Shown here piece by piece: positions 1 through 11,959 of a DNA stretch of 64,000 nucleotides (the stretch's first letter is position 1; every line of letters starts with the position of its first letter). Source of the DNA: Adiantum capillus-veneris. Taxonomy: Eukaryota > Streptophyta > Polypodiopsida > Polypodiales > Pteridaceae. Location of the stretch: contig CM043962.1 of assembly GCA_014529385.2 (NCBI GenBank), positions 127,479,470 through 127,543,469 of the forward strand, read 5' to 3'. The notes under the pieces are model-generated. The model was given only the letters and a program-made list of their open reading frames with translations. It did no database searches and was not told the origin of the DNA. Made by a program: the position numbers and the translations under genes.

Positions 1-2
1 TG

Positions 3-176
3 AACGTCAACGGGCAAGGTCAACCAAACGGAAGAGGAGGTCGAGGAAAAGGAAACATAGGACAAGGAATCGGAGCTTCCGCTAGAGTCAATGCCGCAGT
101 GGGACAACCAACTGTGGGTGACGAAGGTGATGAGAGAGCAGCTCCGTATGCTGCAACTGCTAATCCTAGTGAGTAA
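3..176 (+). CDS. C-terminal end of an RGG-rich protein (5' cut by window edge)
   Basis: An open frame enters from the left edge and stops at TAA 174-176, giving 57 residues. It is rich in Gly, Arg, Asn and Gln with an RGG-type stretch (GRGGRGKGN), then a short acidic tail. Such Gly/Arg-rich tails occur in retroelement Gag proteins and in RNA-binding proteins. With no domain in view the family cannot be named. In a window made of retroelements, a Gag or accessory-protein tail is the likeliest reading, but this is inference. Confidence 0.35.
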   Translation, partial: NVNGQGQPNGRGGRGKGNIGQGIGASARVNAAVGQPTVGDEGDERAAPYAATANPSE

Positions 177-1026
177 TAATTCAAGCAACAAGACCTCATC
201 AAAGTTTAGCAGAATAAGACGCATAAAGCTAAAGACCATTCTATTATCAAAGGATGACTTTACTTTTGACAAGGGATATATGTACGTAAGTAGTTATCAT
301 AAAATTTACCCAGATGTATTCTTGAGATGAGGACATCTCAAATTTTTCACGTTGGGAAGGATGTAAGGTCTTCGACCCCGAGCTAAAAGAGCACCATTGT
401 ACCATGAAAAGATCATAATGGAAAAAGTTACTATTTTTAGTATTTTTTCAAATTCTGTCAGTGCCATGATGTTTAGAATGTTATAAATCTTCCAAAAGTG
501 AATTAAAATAATCTTTGTGAAAATTTTTCAAAAATAGTAAGGTTTTTGGTCACCCAACCCGTTTAGTTTTGACCGTCTCAAAAAACTACACCCGTACTCT
601 GAATTTGAAAAAAATGCATTTTTGGAACCCGGGGGCTACTAAATATGGTAGGTACTCAGACATATACACCTTAGTTAGAGCTTAGTATAGCAATTTACGG
701 CATTAAATTCCGACTCTTATGGCCCGTTTTAGCCTAAAACCAAAATTTCATAAGGTTGTGCGGGGAGGCACTGGGGCTCAAGGCTGTGTGGGAACAGGTT
801 CCAGGCCACTCAGAGCTTGCTTTAGCAGCTAGGGGGCGCCCTCTCTTCTTTTGGGAGTTGTGGGAGAGTTGCCAAGCTTGAGAGAGAGTGTGAGAGTCAG
901 TTAGACTAGCTAACTGGACACTTGGTAGGCATGTAACTGGACTTGCCATGCATGAAGTGAGTGCTCATTCAGATGCTTAGCAGCATGGATCGATTTTCAG
1001 CATGGGAGGGCCTATTTGAGAGTGTG

Positions 1027-1083
1027 ATCACACACACACACACACTCAGTACACACACACACACGCACACACTATACACACAC
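1027..1083. repeat. (CA)n microsatellite
   Basis: Imperfect CA repeat with several interruptions, 57 bp. It makes the Thr/His-rich ORF across it an artefact. Confidence 0.8.
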
Positions 1084-1906
1084 CTTGGGGAGGTGCTGCC
1101 GGCACACATAGCTTTGGAGAAGAAGCAAAGGAAGGAAGTGCTGCCCGATTCTCATCTCGAGAACTCCATTGGATCAGAATTTTGAGTAGATCTCCGCCCT
1201 AATCATGGTAAAATCAAATTTATTTTATGCTTTGCAGCAAATCTCTCTACCATTCTCTTAATCTCGCAACTATTATGCTTAATCATAGCTAAATTACTCA
1301 ATAGATGCTCTCTAAATTCCCCATATCATTAGTCTATTGCATAATCTTAATCAAATTGTTAATTATGCAAGAAATTAACCTCTCCTAATCATAGATTAAT
1401 GCATGATTAGTAAGTAGAAATCTCCCGCTAGTCATCATAGTAAATAAATGTCAGGCTGACAATGATATGGAATTGGTCAATTTCACCCTATTACCACATA
1501 ATGTTTGGGTAACTAAGTTAGATTCAATATGTTCATAGATTAGGATGTAATTAAGGATAATTAATCCATCATTAATCCACTAGGAAGAGGGAATCCTTTC
1601 ACCTATGCATATGGTAATTCTGCATCTCTACTTGCATTAGGAAGTGTTTAAGCATGCGTAGTTCATCTCTAGTAAATAGATCAAGTAGAAATCTAAAATT
1701 ATTAATTATCTAGGTCAAATAATTAACCTTAGGGCCAATTCCCATAGAACAAGTAAGGGGCTATCAGAAATCTCTATGTCTTGAAGTAATCAAACCTCTC
1801 ATAAAATGGGATTTGCTTATTGAAACTAGTCTATCATTTTGGTCGTATGTTACTCTCGAATGTTAGCCCTCTTTTCCAAGTTGTCAATTTAAGTAGTGAG
1901 TATAAT

Positions 1907-2038
1907 ATGGCCCTGGTAAAGAGAACTCGTTTTGGTGTTTCCCAGGACTGCGAGGTTGGGATAAGCAACACAAATGGGAAGGGAAAAGCTCCCATGGTCG
2001 ACCACAACTCACGGAGCAATGACGAGGAAATTGTGGAG
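1907..2038 (+). CDS. possible short first exon, unrecognised
   Basis: An ATG at 1907 opens 44 codons of mixed, hydrophilic composition ending exactly at a GTAGGT splice-donor-like site (2039). The peptide has a basic GKGKAP segment and an acidic end (NDEEIVE). No following exon was found in the 1.5 kb downstream. It could equally be a chance ORF in non-coding repeat sequence. Confidence 0.15.
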
Positions 2039-2334
2039 GTAGGTCACATTTTTAATTCAAGTTTTGCTTACTTTAACATTACATTCGATAAGTTAGGAAA
2101 GAACATATTCCTAAACATGTGGGAGAAATCCAATGGATATCACGGCATTTGAATTGAAATATATCTTAATTTCCAAATAAGAAAGAATGATTGTTGGACA
2201 TACTGTTTGAGATAGGAAAGAATGTTTGCTAGGAAAAATTAAGCTCGGCTTGTTCATTTCTATTTCCAATGTTGATACTAGTTCAAACCGCCTCTTGATC
2301 ACAAGGGGCAGAGTTTCTGGTTAAGGGCTCTTGA

Positions 2335-2460
2335 ATCCACGACTGTTGGTTAAGCGGTGGATAACCATGTCTGCTGGTTAAGCGGTGGGAACCCAGGTCT
2401 TGCTTTCTATGCGGTGGGAATTTCCATGTCGTGCTTTCTATGCGGTGGGCATACCTAGTT
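2335..2460. repeat. degenerate tandem repeat, about 29 bp, four copies
   Basis: The core GCGGTGG occurs at 2354, 2382, 2411 and 2442, spaced 28-31 bp. The units pair off: two begin with GGTTAA and two with GCTTTCTAT. Confidence 0.6.
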
Positions 2461-3556
2461 GTATGGACAGCTAGGCGACAATGGGAGGAGTAAACTATCA
2501 CTGGAGGGGGGATGTTGTACCTCCAGAACATTGGAATTTTAATGAATAAGTTTGAGTATAATTTTTACTAGAGTTACTGTCTTGGTGCCGCTTTGCAATA
2601 CTGATTGAAGGGTTGTCTTAACGAACCTTGTGAATCGGAATCTAATCAAGGAACTTATATGTTGAACAACCTCGTGGTAGTAATTAGGACACACAAGGAA
2701 GTGTGAGTGTGGGGGTGGAAAGTGGGGGCTTGGCTCAGGTTGCCAATGCCTATGAGAAGGGTGGTCCCGATTGGTCGGGAACTCTCCGTCCCCATAGTGT
2801 TATAAATCGACACTAGTATTACTCATTGTCCCAAGAGCGGCGAAGCCTCAAGTGTACGTGCTTCTAAAACATGGGGAAAAAGGCACTCGGTACTTCTCTC
2901 CTCTTGGAAGGTGGGTATTAGGATCACTAGATAAGTTAATCACGCTTCTCATGCGGGATGAAACTAGATGTTGATGCTAGTAAGCTCGAACTTGATTCAC
3001 TTTGCGATGAGAGATCGTCCGCTAGATGAACCATAAACCACTTTGTTTGTTTCTGCTGTAGATGTAGCTCCCACACCTTAAGACAGTGTGTGTGTGTTGG
3101 CAATATTTAGCATTCACTAAGCATTGAGTGAGTTTTGTACAAGCTTTACGATAGCATTATAATGAACCATCTCCATTTTCAAGTCACAAATAAGGTATTA
3201 TGCAAGATCTATTCCTCTCTCTCTTCACTTTTCTCTAGATCTCTCTTTTCGATTTTGTGTGTCTCTTGGCGTGAGGTGGCTTGTGTGTGTGTTTTGTGGC
3301 GCATCTTCTTGGTTGTGACAAAATCTCTCTGGCATCTTAGTTCACATACCATAACTAGGTGGTGCCTCTATCTTGTTTGGGTTTGGCCGTGGGTTTGTTG
3401 TTGTGTTGTGTTGTGCTTGTGGTTGCCCCAACCGTAATTGAGCAGTACGAGAGCCTTGAGGGATGTTTAGAGGTCGCCTCTCTTGTTGCCCGCCTTTACC
3501 CTAACTGCATTCACAATGCCAATACATTGAACTTTTACATTATTTTCCATTTTGGC

Positions 3557-3784
3557 TCAGCATGGTGCCGACCTACTCACTTCTGAGCCTAAATGGTGCA
3601 TCATTTTGTCACTCATGACGCATATTTGTGTGCCACCATCGAGGTAGACATTGGAGATGTGTTGCTCTTTGATGTGAGCATCCATCACCGGTAGTATGTC
3701 ATCTAGATTCCTCCCAGGTATAGCCCCAACTATCTTTGGATTTGGTCGTCTTGTACTAACCATCTTTGTCCATTGTCTCCTCAC
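3557..3784 (-). pseudogene. element D: aspartic protease fragment of a Ty3/gypsy polyprotein
   Basis: Read on the minus strand this frame holds the protease active-site block NVYLDGGTQICVMS, with the DGG(T/S/A) form typical of plant Tat/Athila-lineage gypsy proteases. It lies downstream of the gag C-terminal fragment at 3956-4789 in the same direction. The reading stops at 3557, and no reverse transcriptase follows to the left, so D is broken here, apparently by the non-coding block at 177-3556. The short length and the missing flap and second half of the domain mean only a remnant is left. Identification as protease rests on the active-site block alone. Confidence 0.6.
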
Positions 3785-3955
3785 CCTAGGTGCAAGGTGA
3801 AGTAGTGGAGGCCAAGTGATCTTTAGGCCCTACATAGAGACATCTTCAGCCAAATCATAAGGTTTAGAACATTCACCCAAAGAGAAATCTACATTGTCAA
3901 TTTTATGTCGTGACTTGGACAGCATTTTGCTAGATTCCCCCTTGGCTTTCATCTT

Positions 3956-4789
3956 TTATTTCTTTTGGGAAGATTCACCATTCCTAACGCGCTTTACTCC
4001 CATGGCATCTACTCCTTTAACCTTGATCTTACCTTTTTCCGCTCCCTTGATATCCTCCTCCACTTTCTCCTTTATTTTACCTTCAAGGCTGATAACATTC
4101 ACCGCCTGGTTGTTGGATAATTGTGGAGGTAAGGGTGGAATGAGAGGTTTTTGTGGTGATGGGTTTGGTTGAACCAGTGGTTGTAGAATTTGCACTGGTG
4201 GTGATTGTTGGGGTGCTCTGGGTGGTGGTGGTCTTGCTCTTGGTGGTGAAACTTGGTTTTGCCTTGCTCCTCTATTAAAATTTTTCCTCCTTGGGAGTGG
4301 GTAGTAATACATACCATGTCCGTCTTCTCCACAATTGTAATAGTGTTATTCCTGTTGCTGTCTTCGTTGTCATCTCCCTTGATCTTGGTGGCAATTGTGT
4401 GCATGCGCTTATAAAACCAAAAATGGACTGAGAGTTCTCAAGCTAGTTGGTTATTCGTGGTCGGTGATTCGATTGAGTAGGTCTTGTTGATCCTCAATTG
4501 GTTCTTGTGGTTGACTCCTCTGGGCGGCTATTGTAGGTGGTGCTAGAGGTGGCTGGGTCCTAACGACTTCCTCTTCATCAGCATTCCTAACTTGTAGGTA
4601 CAACTTCTTGCCTTTAAGGCGGGCCACTTCAACTGCTAGCTCATACATAGCAGACAACCACAAACAGATCCTTTTTTAGGAATCAGGTGCCCCCTCATCC
4701 TCTCTTAGTGATGCAACCCATCACCCCCATAGATCTACAAACTTTGACTTGTATGATGCGTACTCTAGAATGCTACCTTGCTTCAACTC
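3956..4789 (-). pseudogene. element D: C-terminal half of Gag
   Basis: Minus-strand reading from 4789 begins ELKQGSILEYASYKSKFVDLW, cut here, which is the second half of the Retrotrans_gag domain. It continues through an acidic and proline-rich linker to a degenerate zinc knuckle (YNCGEDGHGMYY, near 4300-4335, first and last Cys replaced by Tyr) and a Pro-rich, then Lys-rich tail. At least two in-frame stops and frame changes are present. The first half of the same domain is at 62294-62564 on the same strand, ending LWQLLM. The two halves fit together at the boundary of element A, showing that A inserted into D's gag. Confidence 0.75.
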
Positions 4790-6817
4790 CGTTGGTACAG
4801 CCAAAGTGTGTCTACCATAGAAGATGGCACAGACAAATATATGCAAGCTAGCAAAAGTATGGCAAAAGGCTGGAGAAGCTAGGAAGATCATGGGATGGCA
4901 GGTAGCAGCGGAAATGTATGCCTAATGCGGTTTATAGGCCAAGGAAGGCTCCAAAAGGGGCTAATTTGAGTAACAGGTGAAGTAGACATGAGATGCAGTC
5001 TTTGAGTCCAAGAATGAAGAGCTTGAAGTGCTGAAGGAGTAGGTCCAAATGGCTCATCAAACAGAGCTACGGAGTTCAAGTTATTGAAGGTTGAAGGTTC
5101 AGTGTGTTGCAGATTCTTGCCGGACAGGGAAGCTAGGACAATTTATCCTAGTGAGAGTCAGGGTGTAGACTTGTAGTGCTCAATGTATGGAGCCTACCTA
5201 TCTTTTCAGATTGCCGATCAGAGCCACTTTTTGCATTTTATGGCCAGTTGAAGTTTTACCGGGGGCTAGGTTGGTACCCGCTTGACCACATAGGCAGGTG
5301 TGCCATCTGGCATCTTTTGAGCCCCAACGAGGTTCTACAGCAGGGTATGCATCATACAGGGTTAGCAGGAATTGACTGCACGTCAAATGGGGTCCGGAAC
5401 GGAAAGATACTGAAGTCAAAAGATTGGGTGCACTTGTTCGGGGTTGATTGCAGATGAAAGTTCTCACTTTTTGTGACCTCGGTTCAAGGTCTTCCTAGAT
5501 TTTGGATGAGGCAAGTGTTATGTAGCTTGGAGCTAGAGATATGAGGTCTCAGCTAAGATCATCAAATGGTAGTTGGCAAGCACTGCAAGTTGGGAAGCAG
5601 AAATGGGTTTTTTTGAAAATTTTAAGGGGTCTTGGAACCTTGAAAAGGTGAATTGATGTGGGGATGCCACATGGTCGTCAGTAATCCCACATGTGCAGGG
5701 AGGGCTAGTGCACTCATGGTATAAGGGCTGGGGCATGGAAGCCCTTAGTATTGTGTGAAGGCGTGGTGGGAGCTTCGTGGTGCCTTGGCTATGTTCGCTC
5801 GCCGGTTGGCATTGTGTGGGTGGTTCGTCGGGGGCGCACGCGGCGGTTTTGAAGGTCGTACGCGGTGGCTCTACGCTAGTGGCACCCAGTGAAGCCGAAT
5901 GGTGTACTGAAAATGATGATGTGGCCACCTGATGGGGGCCTGTTCCCATGGCCTTGAAGGCCCCCTCTTTTGGAGATAAGGGGGGACGGGCAACAGGGAT
6001 ATCGCTAGTGCCCCCTCCCCCCCTCCCCGATGCATAAATAGGAAGCCATTCCCACGATCCTTGGAAAGCCAACAAGAAAGAGAAGGAATTCAAGAAGCTC
6101 AAGGCGCTTAGCTCACCACAAAAAGGCAAGGTCAATTATGAGAGGGAGAGTATATCCAATAGGTATCCAAAATTACAAATACAAGGTTGGCAAATTGAGC
6201 GGACAAAGCATAGAGGCACCATGCAGATAGCAAACACCAAGAAAGTCCCAAGTGGTGGCCATGTAAGAAAATTTCTAAAGGAATCTCCAGTTAATTGTAC
6301 GAGCTAGCTAGCTCCTTGTTTTTTTCATTTTTAAGCCAAGCCATATAAAAGGGCATAGGAGTGATTTTTTGGGGGCTTTTTTCCAGAGAGAGTGATTGGA
6401 GTTTTTCAAGCCTATGTATAGCAAGCTTGCCATTGGAGTTGCATACTAGAGTGTACCAAACATTTGTCCCTACTTCTTGTGTTGCTTCTCCCCATACCCC
6501 TCCTTTTCTCTTGCTCTTTGTGTACTTGCCAGTGTTTGCAGAGGGTTTGCCTATAGCTTGAAGGTTGTTACCAAGAGGGCAGAATTGGGGTATCTGGTGA
6601 GCCGGAAAGGGTGAGTTGAGCAGTGTGGGTGCTTTTGTGATGTAAGGTGTTTTTTGCAAGGTGTGAGACGATTGTTCTGTATGCCTAAGTGGAATTGTTA
6701 GTGCAAATTAGCCAATTTGAAGGTGTTATTAGAGAGGTTACGGGTGCTGTGGAATCCTTGGGCTATAGAGAGGCAAACATTTTGTGTGATGGGTGTGTTC
6801 CCTATTCCCCCTTTCCA
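4790..6817 (+). repeat. element A 5' LTR
   Basis: About 2.03 kb that matches 32153-32979 plus 61305-62293 along its whole length. The end TTTCCA at 6817 corresponds to TCTCCA at 62293. The start is placed by matching TTGGTACAG here to TGATGGTACAC at 32153. ORFs inside, including the 200-residue minus-strand one at 5533-6135, have no recognisable domain and are taken as chance frames. Confidence 0.8.
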
Positions 6818-6822
6818 TCTTC

Positions 6823-6840
6823 TGGTGCCCCCTCTGAGGA
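6823..6840 (+). other. element A primer binding site
   Basis: TGGTGCCCCCTCTGAGGA begins 5 bases after the LTR end. It starts with TGG, complementary to a tRNA CCA end, and is almost the same as the PBS of element D (63926-63943), so A and D probably use the same primer tRNA. The tRNA itself is not identified. Confidence 0.6.
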
Positions 6841-6870
6841 GCATTTGATTTCTCGTCGGTGTTGATCAAA

Positions 6871-7735
6871 GATGGTTGTTTCCATCAAGGAGATATGACA
6901 ACGCATAGTTATGGACTAGTTTTCACCGGGGAAGAAGATCTGGAAAGTGGATGGTAGATTTCGAGTTTTAGATGCTATCACTGCATATGCCAAATGAGGA
7001 TAGAAAAATGCAAACGATTATGCTGTTAATGCGGGGAAGAGCAAATACATGGTTCTATGCTTTGGAAGGAGAGGCAAGACTTATGTGGCCGGCGTTGCAG
7101 GCCCATTTTCTACATGATTTTTGGAAAAGAGGTATCTCCTATCGATTTGGATGCAAGGTTGAAAAATTTGAAGCAGGACGTGAACGAGGAATTTGGTGTC
7201 TTCCTCAGCCTCTTTGAAGAGTGCTGGAGGAACTGGCCATGCAGTTGGTCAATGGTGGTGAGTACTTTAAATTGGAAATGTTTATGGCTTTTTTGCTTCC
7301 CAAAGTTCGTGAAAAGGTGGATTTCAAGGGCCCGGAGAATTACAACGGGGCTGTTGCTATTGCATGGTCTAAGAGTCAAAAAATTAAAAAGAAGATTGAG
7401 CAAGGTGCATTGGGGTACAAAGCGATGTTTCCCAATCCGACCTCAAACTCAAGAGAAGACATTCCAATGGAGAATCAGCCTAATCAAGGGGTAGCAACCA
7501 TTCCTCAACAATGGGTACGTACAGTTCAAGATTTGTCTAAGCAAATGCAAGAGTTGTGTTTAAGTGTTATGGACAGAGGTCAAGAAAGGGTAGGAAGAGG
7601 TAGGGCTAGGCAATTGGCAGATGTTACAATTGCGGAGAGGAGGGGCACTATGCTCCGGATTTCCCTCACCCACCGAGGGAAAGGGGTGGCATGTATCCTC
7701 TGTTTGGTCGAGGTAGGGGTAGGCACAATTTAATG
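6871..7735 (+). pseudogene. element A: Gag with zinc knuckle remnant
   Basis: Structural protein of the retroelement particle. Across three frames the Retrotrans_gag domain is seen: the helix pattern around NEDRKMQTIMLLMRGRANTW, the WPALQAHFLHDF segment, then the downstream helices (DLDARLKNLKQDVNEEFGVF). A zinc knuckle follows at 7622-7663 as CYNCGEEGHYAPDF, in which the last Cys is replaced by Phe. The nominal ATG at 6871 is followed within eight codons by a stop, so the true start is unsure. Several frame changes (near 7110-7130, 7220 and 7600) and stops show decay. Confidence 0.75.
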
Positions 7736-8076
7736 GCCAAAGGGAGCAGCAAGCAGTCAAAAAACCAAGCATAGGTGGCTCCGTCAAGTAATGATGAAGT
7801 GCAAAGGGTTAATATTATGGCTAATAAAAGAGCAAGAGGTGAGAGAGAGACCGAGACAAAACGTGAAACTAGAGCAAGGAAGGGGAAAGAAAAAGCGAAC
7901 AAGGGTAAAGAGCAGCCAGAGCCAAGCAGAAGAAGACGAAGGCATTGAATTACTTAGAAGGATTTTCAATTAGGACGTGGTAATCTAGAATATGATCAGG
8001 TAAGAGACGTTCAAAATCAAAAGGCTAACATCACTTTTGGGCAGTTGCTTGCATTAAACCCTAAATTAAGGAGGCA

Positions 8077-8570
8077 GTGGTCAACCAGCATCAGTACGAG
8101 GCTTCCGCGAGTAGGAGGAGAGTGCATGCGGTACAGAATCTAGCCTTAAGGGTGGGGAGTCTGACCAATGTGCTTCCAGTGGTGGACATTTTTCTTGAAA
8201 AGAAGAAGCATGTTCAAGCCTACATTGATCACCGAATCTGCTATGAGAGATATTGGTATTAAAGCTGTTGTCAAATCTAATGTGTGAATGAGGATGGCCA
8301 ACCATGCAAAAGCTCTATGTTTAGGAGTGGCCCAAGATGTGAAGGTAAAGGTTATGGGAGTTGAATGCTTAATCAATTTTTTTTGTCATGAAAGCAGGAG
8401 AAAATGCTTATCCAATTATATTGGGAAGGCCATGGTTGTTGGCAATTGGGACCAAGCAAGATTGGGAGATAGGGGTGTTTACTTTGCCAGATCGAGAAAA
8501 TGGAGGACAGATTGTGTTGGATCTAAAGACCAAGGAGAGCCGTTTTCATCCATCATCCGCGAGAGATAAT
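8077..8570 (+). pseudogene. element A: retropepsin region
   Basis: Pieces of the aspartic protease domain lie in two frames: a segment with ESAMRDIGIKAV in place of the active-site helix, RMANHAKALCLGVAQDVKVK for the strand pair, and NAYPIILGRPWL at 8410-8440, the usual ILGRPWL end of gypsy proteases. The catalytic DTG/DGG itself is not readable, so the enzyme is inferred from position and the C-terminal block. Located between gag and RT as expected. Confidence 0.65.
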
Positions 8571-8666
8571 TGAGACTTCAGCACCAGTTATAGATATGAA
8601 ACTGAGTCTACTTTTGATGAAGGTTTAACATGTGTCGAAGAGGAGGAGAGCAACAGTTAAGATTTA

Positions 8667-9527
8667 TTGAAGTTGGATACAAATTTATTTGGAGTCACCG
8701 TAGACTCTACTATTGCAAGGCAAGGTATGCAAGCCCCTGTTTGTAGTCTGAAGGCTAAAGAGGTGGAAGATATTCTAGGTATAGACTTAACCAAGCAGGA
8801 AAAGGAACGCTATATGAACCTATGTGCATCCTATCCCGACCTATTTGCGATAGAGTATAAAGACCTGAGAGGAGCTAAAGGACTGGAGCATCAGATCCTA
8901 CTTGAAGAAGGATACAGGCCAAAAGCACAGAAGCTAAGGAGGTTGGGAGATATTGAGAAGGAGGCTCTATGGCAAGAGATCAATAAGTTGCTCTAGGCAA
9001 GTATTATATATCTAATGAAAGAGTCTGAGTGGGTTTCTCCTGTTTTCATTACCCCAAAGAAAAATGGAAATGGTGAGTATGTGTAGACTATAAGCCTTTG
9101 AATGATGGGACAAGGCAGAATCATTACCCTCTGCCATTTTAGAATGAGATTTTAAACGAGGTTGCCAAACACGAGCGCTATTCTACTATGGATGGTTTTT
9201 CAGGATATTTTTAGATTGGTATTTCTTTGGAGGACCAGCTAAAGACTACCTTCATTTCTCCATGGGGGTGCTTTGCCTACCGTAGGATGCCTTTTGGACT
9301 GGTGAATGTGTATGCTACATTTCAAGATTGGATGAACGAGGTGTTGGGGCCATACTTTGGTAATTTCATCAGAGGTTTTATGGATGATCTTGGTTGTTAT
9401 AGTTCTAGGGTAGAACATTTGTCCAAGTTGTGGTTGTGCTTTCAAAGGCTAGGTGGAGAAGGAGGTCAATTGAATCCAAAGAAGTGCAAGTTAGCACAAC
9501 CAAGGGCTCAGTTGTTGGGTCATGTGG
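8667..9527 (+). pseudogene. element A: reverse transcriptase, first half
   Basis: Starts with the pre-RT segment (EVEDILGIDLTKQEKERY, LEHQILLEEGYRPKAQK) and continues with RT blocks SPVFITPKKNGNGEYV, STMDGFSGYF, CFAYRRMPFGLVN and the catalytic pair region GFMDDLGCYS (usual form YMDD followed by a hydrophobic residue). Stops interrupt it at about 8996, 9085 and 9210. The frame ends at LLGHVV exactly where the LTR of element B begins. The missing continuation (SQNEIEADPDKVKAL) resumes at 29953, just after B. Confidence 0.8.
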
Positions 9528-9921
9528 TGTTGACCTTGCACGAGATCATTACTTGTACTTATGTTTAATCAATCAACTCTTAGTCAATCGGATCTTAGTA
9601 AGTCAGAGTCTTGATAAGTCGTATTTTGGTCAATCGGATGTAACTGTTATAACTGCCAGAAGTTCCTATTTAAAGGTCATGCTGGTTCATGTGAGTATGT
9701 ACTTTTTGGCTGAAATGGAAGTTATCCTTGGACCAAGATGAATCAAACTGTGTAGTCTCTTGCTCTATGTTTCATGTTTGTTCTTCAGTCTGCTGTGTCG
9801 GAATTTGGTAAATGGTGAAATGCTGATGAGTTAAATGTGTTTGCCTTTGTTTAACTCTGTCTTTAGTGTGTGTGACATGTTGTCAACACCTAAGTTCTGT
9901 GTGTGTTGATGAACCCCAACA
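9528..9921 (+). repeat. element B 5' LTR
   Basis: TGTTGACC...CCCCAACA, 394 bp, matching 29558-29951 nearly base for base. A likely PBS follows at 9923 (TTTGGCGATCCTG). Confidence 0.9.
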
Positions 9922-9962
9922 CTTTGGCGATCCTGCTGTTGTGAATCTGTGGAGAATCATGT

Positions 9963-10178
9963 ATGTCACAACAAGAGAGGAGAGTAAGCAGAGTTTATTA
10001 TACAAGGGCACGGGCGCGAGCAGGAAACCCTGATATTGATCCTTTTCATTATTATGTTGCCTTTGATGGAGAGGAGGAGTTCGGTGACAGTGAACAAGAG
10101 TTATTGAACCAAGGGGTTGAGGGTTCGGTGAGAGCATATGGGAGGCATGTGAGGAAATTTGTTGGAGCACTTGCCTTG
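9963..10178 (+). pseudogene. element B: N-terminal part of Gag (72 codons)
   Basis: ATG at 9963, 41 bases after the LTR, opens a frame with an Arg-rich start and an acidic GEEEFGDSEQELL stretch. It runs to GALAL at 10178 where transposon T1 begins. The next codon of the original gene is at 20740 (ACA, Thr), so the uninterrupted protein reads on as TGRPIGTRRR. The apparent ORF to 10877 is an artefact of reading on through T1's TC tracts. Confidence 0.8.
10175..10178. repeat. target-site duplication of T1, left copy (CTTG)
   Basis: CTTG at 10175-10178 is repeated at 20736-20739, directly outside the inverted repeats. Deleting one copy together with T1 restores the reading frame of B's gag. Because the bases flanking the junction are G and C, a 2-bp TT duplication with one extra G on the inverted repeat fits equally well. 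Confidence 0.8.
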
Positions 10179-10211
10179 GGGTATAAGCATGTTAACTTGT
10201 CATGCTTTTTG
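10179..10211 (+). repeat. T1 left terminal inverted repeat (33 bp)
   Basis: Matches the reverse complement of 20703-20735 at 31 of 33 positions (differences at positions 5 and 27). Contains GCATGTTAAC, itself nearly palindromic. Similarity ends sharply after 33 bp. Confidence 0.9.
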
Positions 10212-10376
10212 GTGTCCCGGACAATGCTAGTAAGAGGTGCTTGTTACCCTCTATTCAAAACCAAAGAGCAAGTGAAGTTTGAAATTTTAATAACCATAAG
10301 ATATATTATTTGTTCCCTCCCATATGGGGTGGGGCCTCTATTTTCAGTTACGACGAAGACATGGGGTGTGGCCTCT

Positions 10377-10860
<484 letters not shown>

Positions 10861-10980
10861 CACACTTAGTACTTTAGTACTAAGGTACCCAGACATTGTA
10901 ACAGATTCACCACTTTTGTATCAGTTTGGTCTCATAGGTCATCCTGGCCTTTTGAAGACGTTAATATAACATTTCATTTC

Positions 10981-11114
<134 letters not shown>

Positions 11115-11162
11115 GCTTCTTGTCTCGAAGTTGAGTTGTCAAAGCTTAGCAAACTTGCAGAT

Positions 11163-11929
11163 ATGGAAAACCAGCAGACAACATTATTGCCACTAGAAAT
11201 GGAGACAGAAGGGAGCCATTACAAAAGGGAGTCATTACAGGAAATGAATCACAACTACCAGCATCCAGCTCTTTCTATTATTAGGAAATATGAGATAGAA
11301 AGAAAGCGTAAACAGCGGGAGCACCGACAAATGACAACTAAACGAGGACATCATGTCGTTGAGGATGAGGAGAAAAGGAAAATCTCCTTCGAGATTGTGA
11401 AAGCTTTCAAGAGCAGGATTGAAGGTCTCCAACAAAGAAGCAAAGTGTGAAATCTGGAATCTTGTTGCTCAACATCCGCTTGTTCGGGCAATCCAAGATC
11501 AGTCTTTAGAGGAGGAGGGTGCTGTGCAGAGTGCAATTGTCTCCAATGTCTGCAACACACTAGCTATCGTCAAGCAGCCAGCTTCTAACGAGGAGTTGTT
11601 TTTGAAGAATGCAGCATTGCAGATGGTGAGAAATTCAAAGGAAAACATGCCTATTGCCAAATTCTCCAGGGTCCTAAAAGTCGACCGTCACAGCGTGTTC
11701 AAAGCAAAATCACGGAGTGAAGTCTGGTGTCAATGCTCGACTATTTTCATTGGCTGGATGTCACAAGCAACACCGTGATAGCCCTATCATAGATGAAATT
11801 AAGGAATTGGTCTACACATTTTGGACAAAGGAGACTCGTGTTTCACCCAACAAGAAGGATGTTTGTCGAAAGAGAGTGGGAAGGAAAAGCTACATAAAAC
11901 ACCATGTGCACCTCTTGGATGAGTCTCAG
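11163..11929 (+). pseudogene. T1 transposase-like gene, N-terminal exon
   Basis: ATG at 11163 opens a hydrophilic region with a basic coiled stretch (YEIERKRKQREHRQ) and IEGLQQ, then moves by one base at about 11430 into EAKCEIWNLVAQHP..., and by one base again at about 11715 into ARLFSLAGCHKQHRDSP...DEIKELVYTFW...VCRKRVGRKSYIKHHVHLLDESQ. The exon ends at CAG with a GTGATC donor (11930). Splicing to 13816 keeps the frame (phase 0). The segment resembles the DNA-binding N-terminal part of transposases, with many Lys and Arg, but no named domain is recognised. The two frameshifts make it non-functional as read. Confidence 0.6.
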
Positions 11930-11959
11930 GTGATCAATGACATACTTGCGCCATAACTT

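Larger units (their letters stand above)
177..3556. other. 3.4-kb stretch without convincing genes; possibly the 3' part and LTR of an unidentified element
   Basis: No ORF here resembles a known protein. The stretch has AT-rich spacer, a CCCGGGGGCTAC tract at about 630 that could be a polypurine tract, a CA microsatellite, a short 29-bp tandem repeat and T-rich sequence up to the point where element D coding begins. One reading is that 1-630 is the end of an internal region and 640-3560 a long LTR inserted in D's protease region. No second LTR copy or TSD is available in the window to test this. Confidence 0.25.

Noticed and set aside
5533-6135. 200-codon minus-strand ORF
   Set aside because: Lies in the LTR of element A; the matching LTR has only fragments of it and there is no domain.
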